Assembly: GCA_027489105.1 (NCBI GenBank)
Contig: JAIYAJ010000047.1
Location: 1-16,503 of the forward strand
Direction: 5' to 3'
DNA: 16,503 nucleotides
DNA from: Zymomonas sp.
Lineage (GTDB): Bacteria; Pseudomonadota; Alphaproteobacteria; Sphingomonadales; Sphingomonadaceae
Shown here: positions 1 through 6,709 of the stretch, piece by piece
Numbering within the stretch: the first letter of the stretch is position 1
How the letters are laid out: each line of letters starts with the position of its first letter
Made by a program: the position numbers and the translations under genes
The notes under the pieces: model-generated
The model's input: only the letters and a program-made list of their open reading frames with translations
Database searches by the model: none
What the model was told of the DNA's origin: nothing

Positions 1-226
1 CACGCTCGATCTCGGCGGCAAACGCATCAACGTCAAAGCCCATGGGGCTAGGCACGGGCGGGACCGGAGCAACGCTTGGCAGCCCGTTCTGCGCCATCGC
101 GGTCATGCTGCCCGCAAGCGCCTCAAGGCGAGCGGCCTCCTGCCGCAGATGGGCAACGTGAGCCCGGATATGATCGACGGTCCGCAGGAGCGTGCTGTTG
201 ATGTCAAGGGTCGGCTGAATGTGCAT
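1..226 (-). CDS. Hypothetical protein, C-terminus beyond window
   Basis: A minus-strand ORF starts at ATG 226 and is still open at base 1, giving about 75 visible residues. A GGAG Shine-Dalgarno-like stretch lies just upstream. The visible part begins MHIQPTLDIN, has a helical middle (HLRQEAARLEALAGSM, a possible short coiled coil) and then a Pro/Val-rich linker (VAPVPPVPSP). It is the last visible gene of the leftward accessory operon, 47 bp after the Transposase_20-like gene. I recognise no family and assign no function. Confidence 0.6.
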   Translation of the reverse strand, partial: MHIQPTLDINSTLLRTVDHIRAHVAHLRQEAARLEALAGSMTAMAQNGLPSVAPVPPVPSPMGFDVDAFAAEIER

Positions 227-273
227 GGTCAGTCTCCGTGGCGCAGTGCGCGCCGGTCAGGTAGGGGAGAGGG

Positions 274-1224
274 CTAGCGCGGCGTGGCAGCGTGCCAAGC
301 GCGCCAGAGCTGCTTGACCGCGTCCTTGGTGCCGACGCGCATCGCATGATTGTGGGCTCGGGCTTTGGTCCATTCCTTGCCGAGCGCCTTGGCTTTCTCA
401 CGGTCATAGATCGCCCTGAACCGCTCGTTCCCGGCCTTGATGAGCCCAGCCCCGATGACGTAGGCGGCAGCGCGACGGGGGCGCATGTCGGCAATGCCGG
501 GGACGATCAGGGAGGCCCGCTCGCTGCCGTCGTCAGAGACAGCAAGGCCGAGGCGACGCCAGACTTTTGAGACCCGGTCGTAGTTAGAAAGCGGCCCCGT
601 GTGCCCGATCATGGTGGCGATGGAGAGCGCTCCCAGACCGTGCGTGGCCTTGACGTGCGCGCCGATAGGCAGGTCAGCAACCAGCTTGGTCATCCGCTTT
701 TCAAGCGGCGCAATGCGGTCGTTCCAGCGCTCGATGTCCTCAATGAACGGGCCGATCAGGGTGTAGAGCCTGATGTCAGCGCCGGATACGGTCGCCTTGT
801 AGAGCTTCACCCCTTCAGCCTTGTCGCCCGCGCATGCGGAGCGGCATAGGGAAAGGGCGTGAAGATAGAGCCGGTTTCTGGCCTGCTGCCAGACGTTCCG
901 GGTCCGGGCTAGGTCCATGAGGTCGGCGGTGGTGGGGTCGATGACGGGCAATGCGGGGCTGGTGCTTTCGCGCATAAAGGGCCCGGCCTCATCATCGATT
1001 TGTTTGATTGCGGGCATCGCGTCATTGGCGCTTTCGCGCATATGAGCGTTGGCCTCGCAATCAATTCGGTCGCTCGCGGTGGGCGTGCGGTGAATGGCGC
1101 TCTCGCGCACTCGTCGACTGGCCTCACCGCGAGCATTGGTGTCCGTAATCGGCATATCCTGAATAGCGCTTTTGCGCATGTCGCCGATGGCCTGATCACG
1201 GAATTCGTGTGTTTCTTTAAGCAT
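274..1224 (-). CDS. IS110-type Transposase_20 domain protein with repeat-bearing N-terminus, no DEDD domain seen
   Basis: This 316-aa protein has three parts. Residues 1-105 hold four copies of a 22-23 residue repeat (MRKSAIQDMP, VRESAIHRTP, MRESANDAMP, MRESTSPALP). Residues 108-188 look helical. Residues 190-312 match the C-terminal Transposase_20 pattern of IS110/IS116/IS902 transposases (THGLGALSIATMIGHTG, then VWRRLGLAV, then an RRAAAYVIGAG helix). In IS110 enzymes an N-terminal RuvC-like DEDD domain precedes this; here the repeats stand in its place and no DEDD motif is visible. I therefore infer a phage-adapted DNA-binding protein rather than an active transposase. The start is supported by AGGAGG 6 nt upstream of ATG 1224, and the start overlaps the preceding frame's stop (1217-1219). 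No flanking terminal repeats were seen. The family call is fairly sure; the role is unknown. Confidence 0.75.
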   Translation of the reverse strand: MLKETHEFRDQAIGDMRKSAIQDMPITDTNARGEASRRVRESAIHRTPTASDRIDCEANAHMRESANDAMPAIKQIDDEAGPFMRESTSPALPVIDPTTADLMDLARTRNVWQQARNRLYLHALSLCRSACAGDKAEGVKLYKATVSGADIRLYTLIGPFIEDIERWNDRIAPLEKRMTKLVADLPIGAHVKATHGLGALSIATMIGHTGPLSNYDRVSKVWRRLGLAVSDDGSERASLIVPGIADMRPRRAAAYVIGAGLIKAGNERFRAIYDREKAKALGKEWTKARAHNHAMRVGTKDAVKQLWRAWHAATPR

Positions 1225-1632
1225 TTCCGCCTCCTATGTGGCGTGAGAGGGTATCGGGAAGGGCATTGAAGCCATGGCGCTTTCGCGCATCTCGACAATG
1301 GCAGCTCCCCGAATTGGGACCGACGAGGGGCAGAATTGAATTGACGTTTTTGCGCATACAAAGAATGGCCTCCTCGTCGGAAAGGGAACCAGAGGGGGCG
1401 TTCGTTGAATGGCTCTTGCAAGCACGAGTGCATTGGCCCCCGCTGGAATTGAAGACGGTAGCGCGCATAGAGACTACGGCGCTCTCGCGCATTAGAGGCT
1501 TGGCGTCGCTACCAAAGCTGTCGCTGGGCACACATATGTCGGCGCTTGCACGCACATCTATTATGGCCCAGCGCCCCTCACGGGGATTGGAAACGGGGGG
1601 GGGGGCATGCAATCAATGGCGCTTTCGCGCAT
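962..1632 (-). repeat. Degenerate ~67-bp repeat array, hairpin core GCGC-GNRA-GCGC on the minus strand
   Basis: Read on the minus strand, the core ATGCGCGAAAGCGCC recurs with its A at 1632, 1555, 1492, 1468 (weak), 1425, 1357, 1290, 1179, 1110, 1041 and 975. Spacings are 77, 63, 24+43, 68, 67, 111, 69, 69 and 66 nt. A second conserved patch, ATGCCC or a variant, often follows about 9 nt after the core. In RNA the core folds as a 4-bp stem capped by a tetraloop. The stem is intact in 8 of 11 copies, and the loop is GNRA (GAAA, GAGA or GCAA) in seven of those. The four copies nearest the Transposase_20 domain are in frame as MRESA-type protein repeats; copies upstream fall in three different frames. 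A twelfth partial copy lies at 2233-2247 inside the next gene upstream. No cas genes are present. Confidence 0.85.
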
Positions 1633-1755
1633 AGGCCGCCCGGCCACCCGCCCGGCAAGTGTGGTGGTAGGCGTTTTTTCTTCGGCGCAACAAAGCGCAT
1701 TGCAAACGTGGCCCACCACCTCGCCCTCGCGGGCGAAACTCTTTCCAGCAATCAC
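1217..1755 (-). pseudogene. Repeat-containing small gene split by a poly-C tract (possible phase-variable gene)
   Basis: Frame A starts at GTG 1755, overlapping the stop of the upstream gene by GTGA, and ends at a stop at 1561. Frame B is open from 1612 down to a TAA at 1217-1219, overlapping the start of the Transposase_20 gene. They meet at a run of 11 Cs. Adding one C (or losing two) would place A and B in one frame. With one extra C this gives a 179-aa protein containing MRESAIDCMPPPP, VRASADICVP, MRESAVVSM and MRKNVNSILP, overlapping both neighbours in the same style as the rest of the operon. As read, only a truncated product of about 64 aa is made from A. It could be a phase-variable gene, a sequencing error in the homopolymer, or a decaying gene. 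I recognise no domain apart from the repeats. Confidence 0.5.
1595..1605. repeat. Homopolymer tract, 11 G on plus strand (11 C in the transcript)
   Basis: Eleven consecutive G residues follow AAAC and precede CATGC. The tract lies directly after the MRESAIDCM motif of the first repeat unit and encodes a proline run. It is by far the longest homopolymer in the window. Its length sets whether the two frames on either side join. Tracts like this are known slipped-strand mutation sites and are also error-prone in sequencing. Confidence 0.9.
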
Positions 1756-2306
1756 GGCTGCACCCATTCGGCAGCCAAATCAGCCTCAGTCAAAGCAGCG
1801 CGAACCGGCGTCGCGTCATCAGGCAGCTTCGCCCCGACGCGCTCAAGCCACGCCGCCCGCATCAGAGCGGTCTTGCTCGATACCCGGTAGTGCTCCACAG
1901 CCCGGCTGATCTCGGCTCGCGTGGCGTCAGCCAGAACCCCGCCAAATGGCAGCGGATAGTCCATCAGCGCGCGGTCAACAGCGCCCGCTCTTGCCAAGAC
2001 CTCGCCGGCCTGCCGCCGCCGCATGTCATCATCAATCAATGCGCGATCAGACGAGCGCACGGCGCGAATAGCAGCGCCTGCCGCCATCGCGACAATATCC
2101 GCAGCGACCACCTTGCGGATCGCCGGGTCCTCAAGCCGCCCTGACAGCCATTCCGCAGCAACGTCAGTATCGTTGCCGCTGGCCTTGAGAGCCTCGCGGG
2201 CGAGAGAGGAAAGGGAGTGCACAATTTCGCTGGCGCTTTCGCGCGCGACCTTGCTGGCAACTCCCACGACCTTACGGTCGATTTCGATTGTCTGGTTCTG
2301 CATCAT
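1752..2306 (-). CDS. Hypothetical alanine-rich helical protein
   Basis: This is a 184-aa protein with no recognised family. It begins MMQNQTIEID and is predicted largely helical by eye, with charged/alanine-rich segments (LAREALKASG, DIVAMAAGAAIRAVR, RRRQAGEVLARAGAVDRALMD). Residues 20-27 (KVARESAS) carry a further partial copy of the repeat core found downstream (2233-2247), so the motif also sits in this otherwise unrelated ORF. The start has AGGAGG upstream; ATG 2306 overlaps the preceding gene's stop, and the adjacent ATG 2303 is an equally good start. The stop overlaps a GTG start at 1755. Soluble and probably cytoplasmic; function unknown. Confidence 0.75.
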   Translation of the reverse strand: MMQNQTIEIDRKVVGVASKVARESASEIVHSLSSLAREALKASGNDTDVAAEWLSGRLEDPAIRKVVAADIVAMAAGAAIRAVRSSDRALIDDDMRRRQAGEVLARAGAVDRALMDYPLPFGGVLADATRAEISRAVEHYRVSSKTALMRAAWLERVGAKLPDDATPVRAALTEADLAAEWVQP

Positions 2307-2482
2307 CGGCCTCCTGCCGTCATCGCGGCGGTCTTCTGCATCTCGTCGTTGAGGCGCTCGAAAGCGGCATCGACCGGATCAGCGGAGCGCGCAGCTATCG
2401 CGGCCTCAAGGGCGCGCGTGGTAGCAATGCGGCGCAGGTAGCGAGTACGGCCCTCGCCGGGGTGGCGGCGAATGACAATCAC
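2303..2482 (-). CDS. Small hypothetical protein (59 aa, GTG start)
   Basis: This short gene starts with GTG at 2482, where GTGA overlaps the stop of the upstream SH3-like gene. Its stop (2303-2305) overlaps the ATGATG start of the gene downstream. The protein begins MIVIRRHPGEGRTRYLRR, is strongly basic in its first 20 residues, and then has an alanine-rich helix (ALEAAIAARSA) and an acidic amphipathic stretch (FERLNDEMQK). The exact overlaps at both ends, matching the operon's style, are the main evidence that it is real. The basic N-terminus would allow nucleic-acid binding, but that is speculation. Confidence 0.7.
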   Translation of the reverse strand: MIVIRRHPGEGRTRYLRRIATTRALEAAIAARSADPVDAAFERLNDEMQKTAAMTAGGR

Positions 2483-2895
2483 AGACCGCCCTCATCGCTT
2501 GGGAATGACGGGCCTGCCATATCAACAGAGACCACCCCGACGACCACGCCATGCACGCTAGCGACATAGGCCCGCTTGTTCGGGACCAGAGCGCAGCGAG
2601 ATCGCGCGTATGCGGTCGCGGCATCGCAGTTCTCAAAGAACTGAGGGAGCGGATCGATGCCAACCACGAGCCAGACCCCAGGCTCAGCAGGCCCGTCCGT
2701 CACCGTCACGAGCTCGAAGCGAGATGCCTTGAACGCAAGACCATCAGTGTCGGAGGCTCCAACGAGACAAACCCCATCCCAATCGTCTTGAACGCTTGCG
2801 ACGCGGTAGATGCCGCCCCGCCAAAGAATGCCGATATAGTCCTTAGTGTCGACGCACCGCACATAATCGCCGGGCTTGAATGTGTGGACGATCAT
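2479..2895 (-). CDS. Hypothetical phage protein with SH3-like N-terminal domain
   Basis: The chosen start is ATG 2895, whose ATGA overlaps the stop of the tiny membrane protein upstream, giving 138 aa. Residues 1-65 (FKPGDYVRCVDTKDY, then LWRGGIYRVASV, then ASRFELV) have the layout of small phage SH3-like barrel proteins: a GD-x-V-x-C start, a G-x-x-Y-x-V strand and a closing RFE motif. The second half (GVWLVVGIDPLPQFFENCDAA and NKRAYVASVHGVV) looks like a separate small alpha/beta unit with no name I know. An upstream in-frame ATG at 2928 would lie inside the preceding gene and is less likely. Cytoplasmic; function unknown. Confidence 0.7.
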   Translation of the reverse strand: MIVHTFKPGDYVRCVDTKDYIGILWRGGIYRVASVQDDWDGVCLVGASDTDGLAFKASRFELVTVTDGPAEPGVWLVVGIDPLPQFFENCDAATAYARSRCALVPNKRAYVASVHGVVVGVVSVDMAGPSFPSDEGGL

Positions 2896-3017
2896 CGAGC
2901 GGCCCCGACCAGCAAGAGCGCAAGGCAAGCCACGCCGCCGATCAGAACAGCGAGCTTGGCGACATCAACGGCGACGGCAATGCACTGGTCGATTACTTCT
3001 TGGGGAATGAGCTGCAT
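2892..3017 (-). CDS. Tiny single-pass membrane protein (41 aa)
   Basis: It starts at ATG 3017 with GGAG about 8 nt upstream and stops at 2892-2894, overlapping the next ATG. The protein begins MQLIPQEVIDQCIAVAVDVA and ends with one hydrophobic segment (LAVLIGGVACLALLLVGA) followed by a terminal arginine, so a single transmembrane helix is predicted. It is the first gene after the operator-promoter at 3053-3117 and so should lead the accessory operon. Phage early operons often carry such micro-proteins; no family or function is recognised. Confidence 0.65.
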   Translation of the reverse strand: MQLIPQEVIDQCIAVAVDVAKLAVLIGGVACLALLLVGAAR

Positions 3018-3052
3018 CTGTTTTTCTCCCGGATCACCTAGTCCGTGCCTAA

Positions 3053-3117
3053 GTAAACGGGGAGCAATTGAAAAATGTCAAGCGGGCATCCGACTATTTT
3101 CCGCTTTTCCAAGCGGA
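3053..3117 (-). promoter_or_regulatory. Operator and leftward promoter of the accessory operon
   Basis: The 115-bp gap 3018-3132 holds a perfect inverted repeat TCCGCTT-TTCC-AAGCGGA at 3100-3117. On the minus strand a perfect -35 box TTGACA follows (3081-3076), touching another CCGCTT half-site. A plausible -10 TTTACT lies 18 nt further on (3057-3052). The AAGCGGA motif matches the elements at 8263-8288 and 9320-9360, so the repressor encoded at 8357 probably binds here. The -10 is only a moderate match. Confidence 0.6.
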
Positions 3118-3132
3118 CGAAATCCAGCGCCC

Positions 3133-3672
3133 TTAACGACTGGTATCTTCCCCGAAATGACCCGCTACCCGGATCGGCACACGATTGTCGATCAGCCCCA
3201 TCGCGATCAGCGTAATGCCCCGGTCGCACTCCCTATAGGCGGTGCGGCGGCTGCGAACGCCCTTCTCGTCCCACGCCTTGCACGCGGCCTCAAACGACCC
3301 CCGCTTCGCCCGGCACGCCAGATACCGGGTCAGGCACTCTCGCGGTCCGGGGTACTGGCTCAGGTAACGCCACGGCCAGAGCATCGCCTCCTCGGCCCGC
3401 GTCATCTCGTCCCGCGTTGTCTGGATGCGGACAAGGTTCCGGCCTTTGCCAGCGTCGTCGCTCTCGACCTGCGCCAGAAGGTCCGTCCACTCGACAAGGT
3501 AGGATGGCATTGAGGAGCCGTAGCCTTTTGGCGCGACCCGCGATGTCGTCCGCTCGATGACGCGGGCTGCCTCAAGCAGCCGCCCCTTAACCACGTCGAA
3601 AGGCCACATCTCCTCATCCCGAATACCTGCGGGCGGTCTCCATCGCATAATTACTGCATCGTCTTTAGCCAA
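3133..3672 (-). CDS. DUF6362-like phage protein
   Basis: The 179-aa protein is assigned a TTG start at 3672 because GAGGAGG sits 5 nt upstream and overlaps the helicase stop region; an in-frame ATG 24 nt later lacks a good ribosome site. The N-terminal part (MWPFDVVKGRLLEAARVIER) and the C-terminal helix-turn-helix-like part (GSFEAACKAWDEKGVRSRRTAYRECDRG, shown here only as its outline: SFEAACKAW then RSRRTAYREC) resemble the phage family DUF6362, small proteins that end in a DNA-binding-type helical region. The family call is from memory of the pattern and is tentative. It is the last gene of the replication operon, so a replication or regulatory role is possible but unproven. Confidence 0.65.
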   Translation of the reverse strand: MAKDDAVIMRWRPPAGIRDEEMWPFDVVKGRLLEAARVIERTTSRVAPKGYGSSMPSYLVEWTDLLAQVESDDAGKGRNLVRIQTTRDEMTRAEEAMLWPWRYLSQYPGPRECLTRYLACRAKRGSFEAACKAWDEKGVRSRRTAYRECDRGITLIAMGLIDNRVPIRVAGHFGEDTSR

Positions 3673-3682
3673 AGGTGCCTCC

Positions 3683-4978
3683 TCAAAGCATATCGGTGAT
3701 GTCGTCGTTTGATTGATTGCTCGCACCCGCCTCGGCAGGGGCCGTGCCCTGCCTCCGGTTGCCCAGCGGCAAGCCCTTAATGTCCGTGCGCCGGAACCAG
3801 ATGTAAGGCTTGATTGAGCCAATGACGCCGAACCGGATCAGCGACTTTGTGGCGCGCGTCCAGCGCTGACGAAGCCGGGCCTCGATCTGATCCGGCTCGC
3901 CCTGCTCCGTGACCTCAAGGCGCTGCATGTAGAGCGCCCGGACGTGCTCGCTGGCGACCACGCGAGCCGCGTGGGGAGGCAGGTCCGTATCAGGGGGCGG
4001 TGGCGTGCCGTGCGTTGCCATTGCATCGCGGAGCGCCTGCAGGAACTCCATCTCGCCCTGCGACGGCGAAAACTCCCTGCGGTCGGGCTCTGCGCTCGGC
4101 TCGGCCTGATGCGGCGCAGCGCGGGCCAGATCGACCACAACGCATGATGTGATCGGGTCGCCGTCCTCGTCCGTGCCGATCTCGACCGCTGGTAAGACGA
4201 ACCGGAACGGAGCGCCCTCGTCGCTTTCGTCCTTGGCTTTCTTGGTCTTGATCTCACGGATTTTCCGCCCGTCTGAATGCGCGTGGTCGGTCTTGGTGCA
4301 GAGGAGCACGCTGTCCAGATTGGCCTGAATAGCCGTCGATCCTCTGACCTTCTCGCCCCCGGCGTTCATGTGGTGAACCAGCAGCACGGCGATGTTGCAC
4401 GTCGTCGCGATCCGGGTGCAGCGCTGCAAAACCGGCGTGATGTCCTTGGCCTGATTTTCGTCGGCACCGGGGATAGCCGCGCTGAACGTGTCGACGACCA
4501 GAAGCTCAAGCCGGTGGTCGAGCTCGCCGCGCCAGTGCTCTATCTCCGCGACCAGCGCGGTCGCGTCGGCGTCGCTGGCGTAAAGATCAATCGGGCGCTG
4601 CAAGAGCACGAACGGCACGTTGTCATCCGGCCTCAGCCCGTGGTGCCTGCGGTACGCTGGCAGGCGCTTGCGGCGTACGCCACGGGCGCTCTCACCCGCC
4701 TGATAGATCACGCCCCCCTGAATGGTCTTCCGGCCGAACCACGGCTGGCCGCGCGCGACCGCCATCGCGGCGTCGATGGCCGCGAACGACTTGCCCGACC
4801 CAGACGGGCCGGCCAGCATGCAGACCTCGCCGCGCGTAATGACGCCCTTGATCAGGTACTCGTGCTGCGGCCCGACCGCGTCTAGGTCAGCCCATTTGAC
4901 AGCGCCAAACCGGCTCTTGAATGGTGGCTTGACGAGCGCAAGCGTCTCGCGCTCAAAGTCTTCTGCCGACTGGATCAC
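3683..4978 (-). CDS. RepA-like replicative helicase (AAA_25 / RecA-fold ATPase)
   Basis: This 431-aa ATPase has a Walker A motif GPSGSGKS at residues 57-64, a conserved YQAGES at 92-97, Walker B LELLVVD at 157-163 and a sensor-like LLVHHMN at 199-205 followed by an RG pair. This is the layout of AAA_25 proteins related to the hexameric plasmid helicase RepA. The C-terminal 150 residues include a winged-helix-like basic stretch (RLRQRWTRATKSLIRFGVIG). Its start overlaps the primase stop by 4 nt, which fits a coupled primase-helicase pair at the phage replication fork, unwinding DNA with ATP. The fold is sure; the helicase role comes from family and context. Confidence 0.88.
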   Translation of the reverse strand: MIQSAEDFERETLALVKPPFKSRFGAVKWADLDAVGPQHEYLIKGVITRGEVCMLAGPSGSGKSFAAIDAAMAVARGQPWFGRKTIQGGVIYQAGESARGVRRKRLPAYRRHHGLRPDDNVPFVLLQRPIDLYASDADATALVAEIEHWRGELDHRLELLVVDTFSAAIPGADENQAKDITPVLQRCTRIATTCNIAVLLVHHMNAGGEKVRGSTAIQANLDSVLLCTKTDHAHSDGRKIREIKTKKAKDESDEGAPFRFVLPAVEIGTDEDGDPITSCVVVDLARAAPHQAEPSAEPDRREFSPSQGEMEFLQALRDAMATHGTPPPPDTDLPPHAARVVASEHVRALYMQRLEVTEQGEPDQIEARLRQRWTRATKSLIRFGVIGSIKPYIWFRRTDIKGLPLGNRRQGTAPAEAGASNQSNDDITDML

Positions 4979-6111
4979 AAGACCGCCTCGCGCTTGACGA
5001 GCATCTCGTTGAAGTCAGTTCCAGCGTCGGCCATGTCCACAGTCACTAAACGACCCTCAGCCTTCCAGCGCCGCGTCGCTGTCAGCAGCGCCATCCGGGT
5101 CGCGACGGGCTCGCTGTCCCCATCCCCTAGCAGAATGATCTCCTCGACCTCGGGCGGGAGCACCACGCCCGGATCGTCCATGTCGGGGATGCCGTTGCGG
5201 ACGGTCGCGCTTGAATTAGACGGGTGCGGCACCGTGCCGGTCGCGCCCCCTGCGATGTTCCCCAGAGAGTAGGCGGCAGCGAGGGACACGTCGTCCGTCG
5301 TGCGCGCCAGCCTGTGCCATGAAAGCGTCGTCTCGATACCCTCGCCAATCGCAAGGATCGGCCCGATGAAACCGATGCGGATGAGCCCGCCTTTGGGCTT
5401 GCCGACAATCTTCTTCGCCTTGTTCCGCGCCATATCGCCGGGCGGAACCAGCTTGATCGGCCTGTTCGCGTCTAGGTACGTGCGGTGCACCGCGATCAGG
5501 TCGCCGACCACATTGCGGACCGCCGCCACTAGGCAGGGGTACTCGCCAAGATTGCTCTCTGACTCAGCATCCGCCGACGCATAGCCCCGATAGAGGAGCG
5601 CTGGCACAAAGCCGAAATCAATCGACTCGTCGTCCGTCATTTTGATGCCGCGCCGCGCCATATAGGCGTCGGCTTGGGAGCCCCTAAACGGGCGGCGCTG
5701 GCCCCAGACCTCAGCGGCCCCGCTGATCTTGCGCGCTCTGTCAGCGCGCTCCTGTTCTGTTTGCTCGATCATGATTTCCCGTCGCTCCTCCCGACGTTCG
5801 CGGCGCACATCCTGCGCCGTGGGGTTGGTATTCGATCCGGGCGGTGGCTCGCCCGTAAGCATTTCGCACGCAGGTAGAAACGCGACGCCCTCGCAGTGCA
5901 TCACGAGGCCTATAGGGTCTGCCCCTCCCTCTGACCCTCGGCAATTCCAGACCCCTTTCGCATTGTTGATTGAAAACCGGTCTCGGCCCCCGCAGCGCGG
6001 GCATGGGCCTACTGCCTCACCCCGCCCCTTGAGCTTGGCACCAACGATTTTCGCCGCCTCGGTCAGCGAGACGGCGCGGGCACGCTCAATCCATTCATCA
6101 CGGGCGGTCAT
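4975..6111 (-). CDS. DNA primase with zinc-binding and Toprim domains
   Basis: The 378-aa protein begins with a CHC2-like zinc region: CPRCGG with C37 and C40, then a WNC (C57) and a downstream H72-C73. The Toprim domain carries GEGIETTLS (E257) and LLGDGDSEP (D329, D331), the acidic metal-binding residues of the fold, with GTDFNEML near the end. This is the usual architecture of phage primases (zinc finger plus Toprim, DUF7146-type). It should make RNA primers for phage DNA synthesis with the helicase encoded just downstream, which it overlaps by ATGA. Start 6111 overlaps the stop of the upstream gene. Length is normal for the family and all key residues are present. Confidence 0.88.
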   Translation of the reverse strand: MTARDEWIERARAVSLTEAAKIVGAKLKGRGEAVGPCPRCGGRDRFSINNAKGVWNCRGSEGGADPIGLVMHCEGVAFLPACEMLTGEPPPGSNTNPTAQDVRRERREERREIMIEQTEQERADRARKISGAAEVWGQRRPFRGSQADAYMARRGIKMTDDESIDFGFVPALLYRGYASADAESESNLGEYPCLVAAVRNVVGDLIAVHRTYLDANRPIKLVPPGDMARNKAKKIVGKPKGGLIRIGFIGPILAIGEGIETTLSWHRLARTTDDVSLAAAYSLGNIAGGATGTVPHPSNSSATVRNGIPDMDDPGVVLPPEVEEIILLGDGDSEPVATRMALLTATRRWKAEGRLVTVDMADAGTDFNEMLVKREAVL

Positions 6112-6467
6112 GGTTTCGCGCGGCCACGACCGCGCTCCATCAATTCCTCGAATAGGTTCTCGCGATCAATCGCCGCAAATATCCAGCGCGCGACCTGACC
6201 GCTCGAGACGTTGTTCCGGCTCGCGATGATTGCCAGCCTGCGCATGACGCGCGCGGATAGGCGCACAGAGCGCACGGTGCGGCGGTTGCTGTTGCCCGCG
6301 ACCGGCACGTCGATGCCCCGGTATAGCCTGAGACGGCAGAGCATGATGCGGATGGCATTTGGCGTGGCCCTGATCCGTTCCGCAACGACGGACGGCGGCA
6401 GGCTTTCCTCCAAGACCATCGCAAGCACTTTCTTCTCGCGCGCGGTCAGCGGTTTCGGCTTTTCCAT
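6108..6467 (-). CDS. Putative DNA-binding protein, HTH plus ribbon-helix-helix-like
   Basis: This is a 119-aa basic protein. Residues 7-48 (LTAREKKVLAMVLEE then VAERIRATPNAIRIMLCRLR) look like a helix-turn-helix of the sigma region 4/LuxR type. Residues 65-100 (VRSVRLSARVMRRLAIIASR then SSGQVARWIFAAI) have the strand-helix-helix layout of ribbon-helix-helix proteins. A strong ribosome site, GGGGGAGG, lies 6 nt before ATG 6467, inside the end of the upstream gene, and the stop overlaps the primase start. It is likely a small regulator or origin-binding factor. Both domain calls are by eye and no exact family is recognised. Confidence 0.65.
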   Translation of the reverse strand: MEKPKPLTAREKKVLAMVLEESLPPSVVAERIRATPNAIRIMLCRLRLYRGIDVPVAGNSNRRTVRSVRLSARVMRRLAIIASRNNVSSGQVARWIFAAIDRENLFEELMERGRGRAKP

Positions 6468-6709
6468 TGCCTGCCTCCCCCGCGAATGATCTCCCTGATC
6501 TCGTCCATGTGCGGCTTGAGCCGATCCAGAAAGAGCCCAGCCTGACGCAGCACCTCGGCCTTGCGCATCTCGCGCGGGTAGGGCGCAGAGCGGATGCCCG
6601 CAGCCACGAGCGCCCGCTGGCTCGCCTCAATACGGAGCGACTCGTCCGTAACGGTCTGGATGATTTCCTCAAGACCGACCTTCTCCGCACCGGGGACCGC
6701 CTCGCTCAT
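6446..6709 (-). CDS. Hypothetical helical protein (87 aa)
   Basis: The start is ATG 6709, whose ATGA overlaps the stop of the RuvC-like gene; a longer upstream reading would lie inside that gene and is rejected. The protein begins MSEAVPGAEKVGLEEIIQTV and is mostly charged helix (RIEASQRALVAAG, EVLRQAGLFLDRLKPHMDEI). Its last 22 nt overlap the next gene, whose ribosome site lies inside it. No family is recognised. Context among replication genes suggests an accessory part of the replication operon. Confidence 0.6.
   Translation of the reverse strand: MSEAVPGAEKVGLEEIIQTVTDESLRIEASQRALVAAGIRSAPYPREMRKAEVLRQAGLFLDRLKPHMDEIREIIRGGGRQWKSRNR

Noticed and set aside
274..1224. A complete IS110 insertion sequence
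   Set aside because: No DEDD domain, element ends or duplicated target were seen, and the gene is coupled into the phage operon.
909..1433. A 174-aa minus-strand ORF with CAKAP-type repeats
   Set aside because: It is the repeat array read in another frame and overlaps the better supported Transposase_20 gene, which has a strong ribosome site.
962..1632. CRISPR array
   Set aside because: Units are degenerate, partly protein coding and irregular (24-111 bp steps), the conserved core is only about 15 nt, and no cas genes are present.
2551..3513. A 320-aa plus-strand ORF
   Set aside because: It runs opposite several coupled minus-strand genes and across the operator region, with a low-complexity, unfamiliar product.
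4277..4885. A 202-aa plus-strand ORF opposite the helicase gene
   Set aside because: Antisense of conserved Walker A/B coding sequence, with no ribosome site or recognisable domain.
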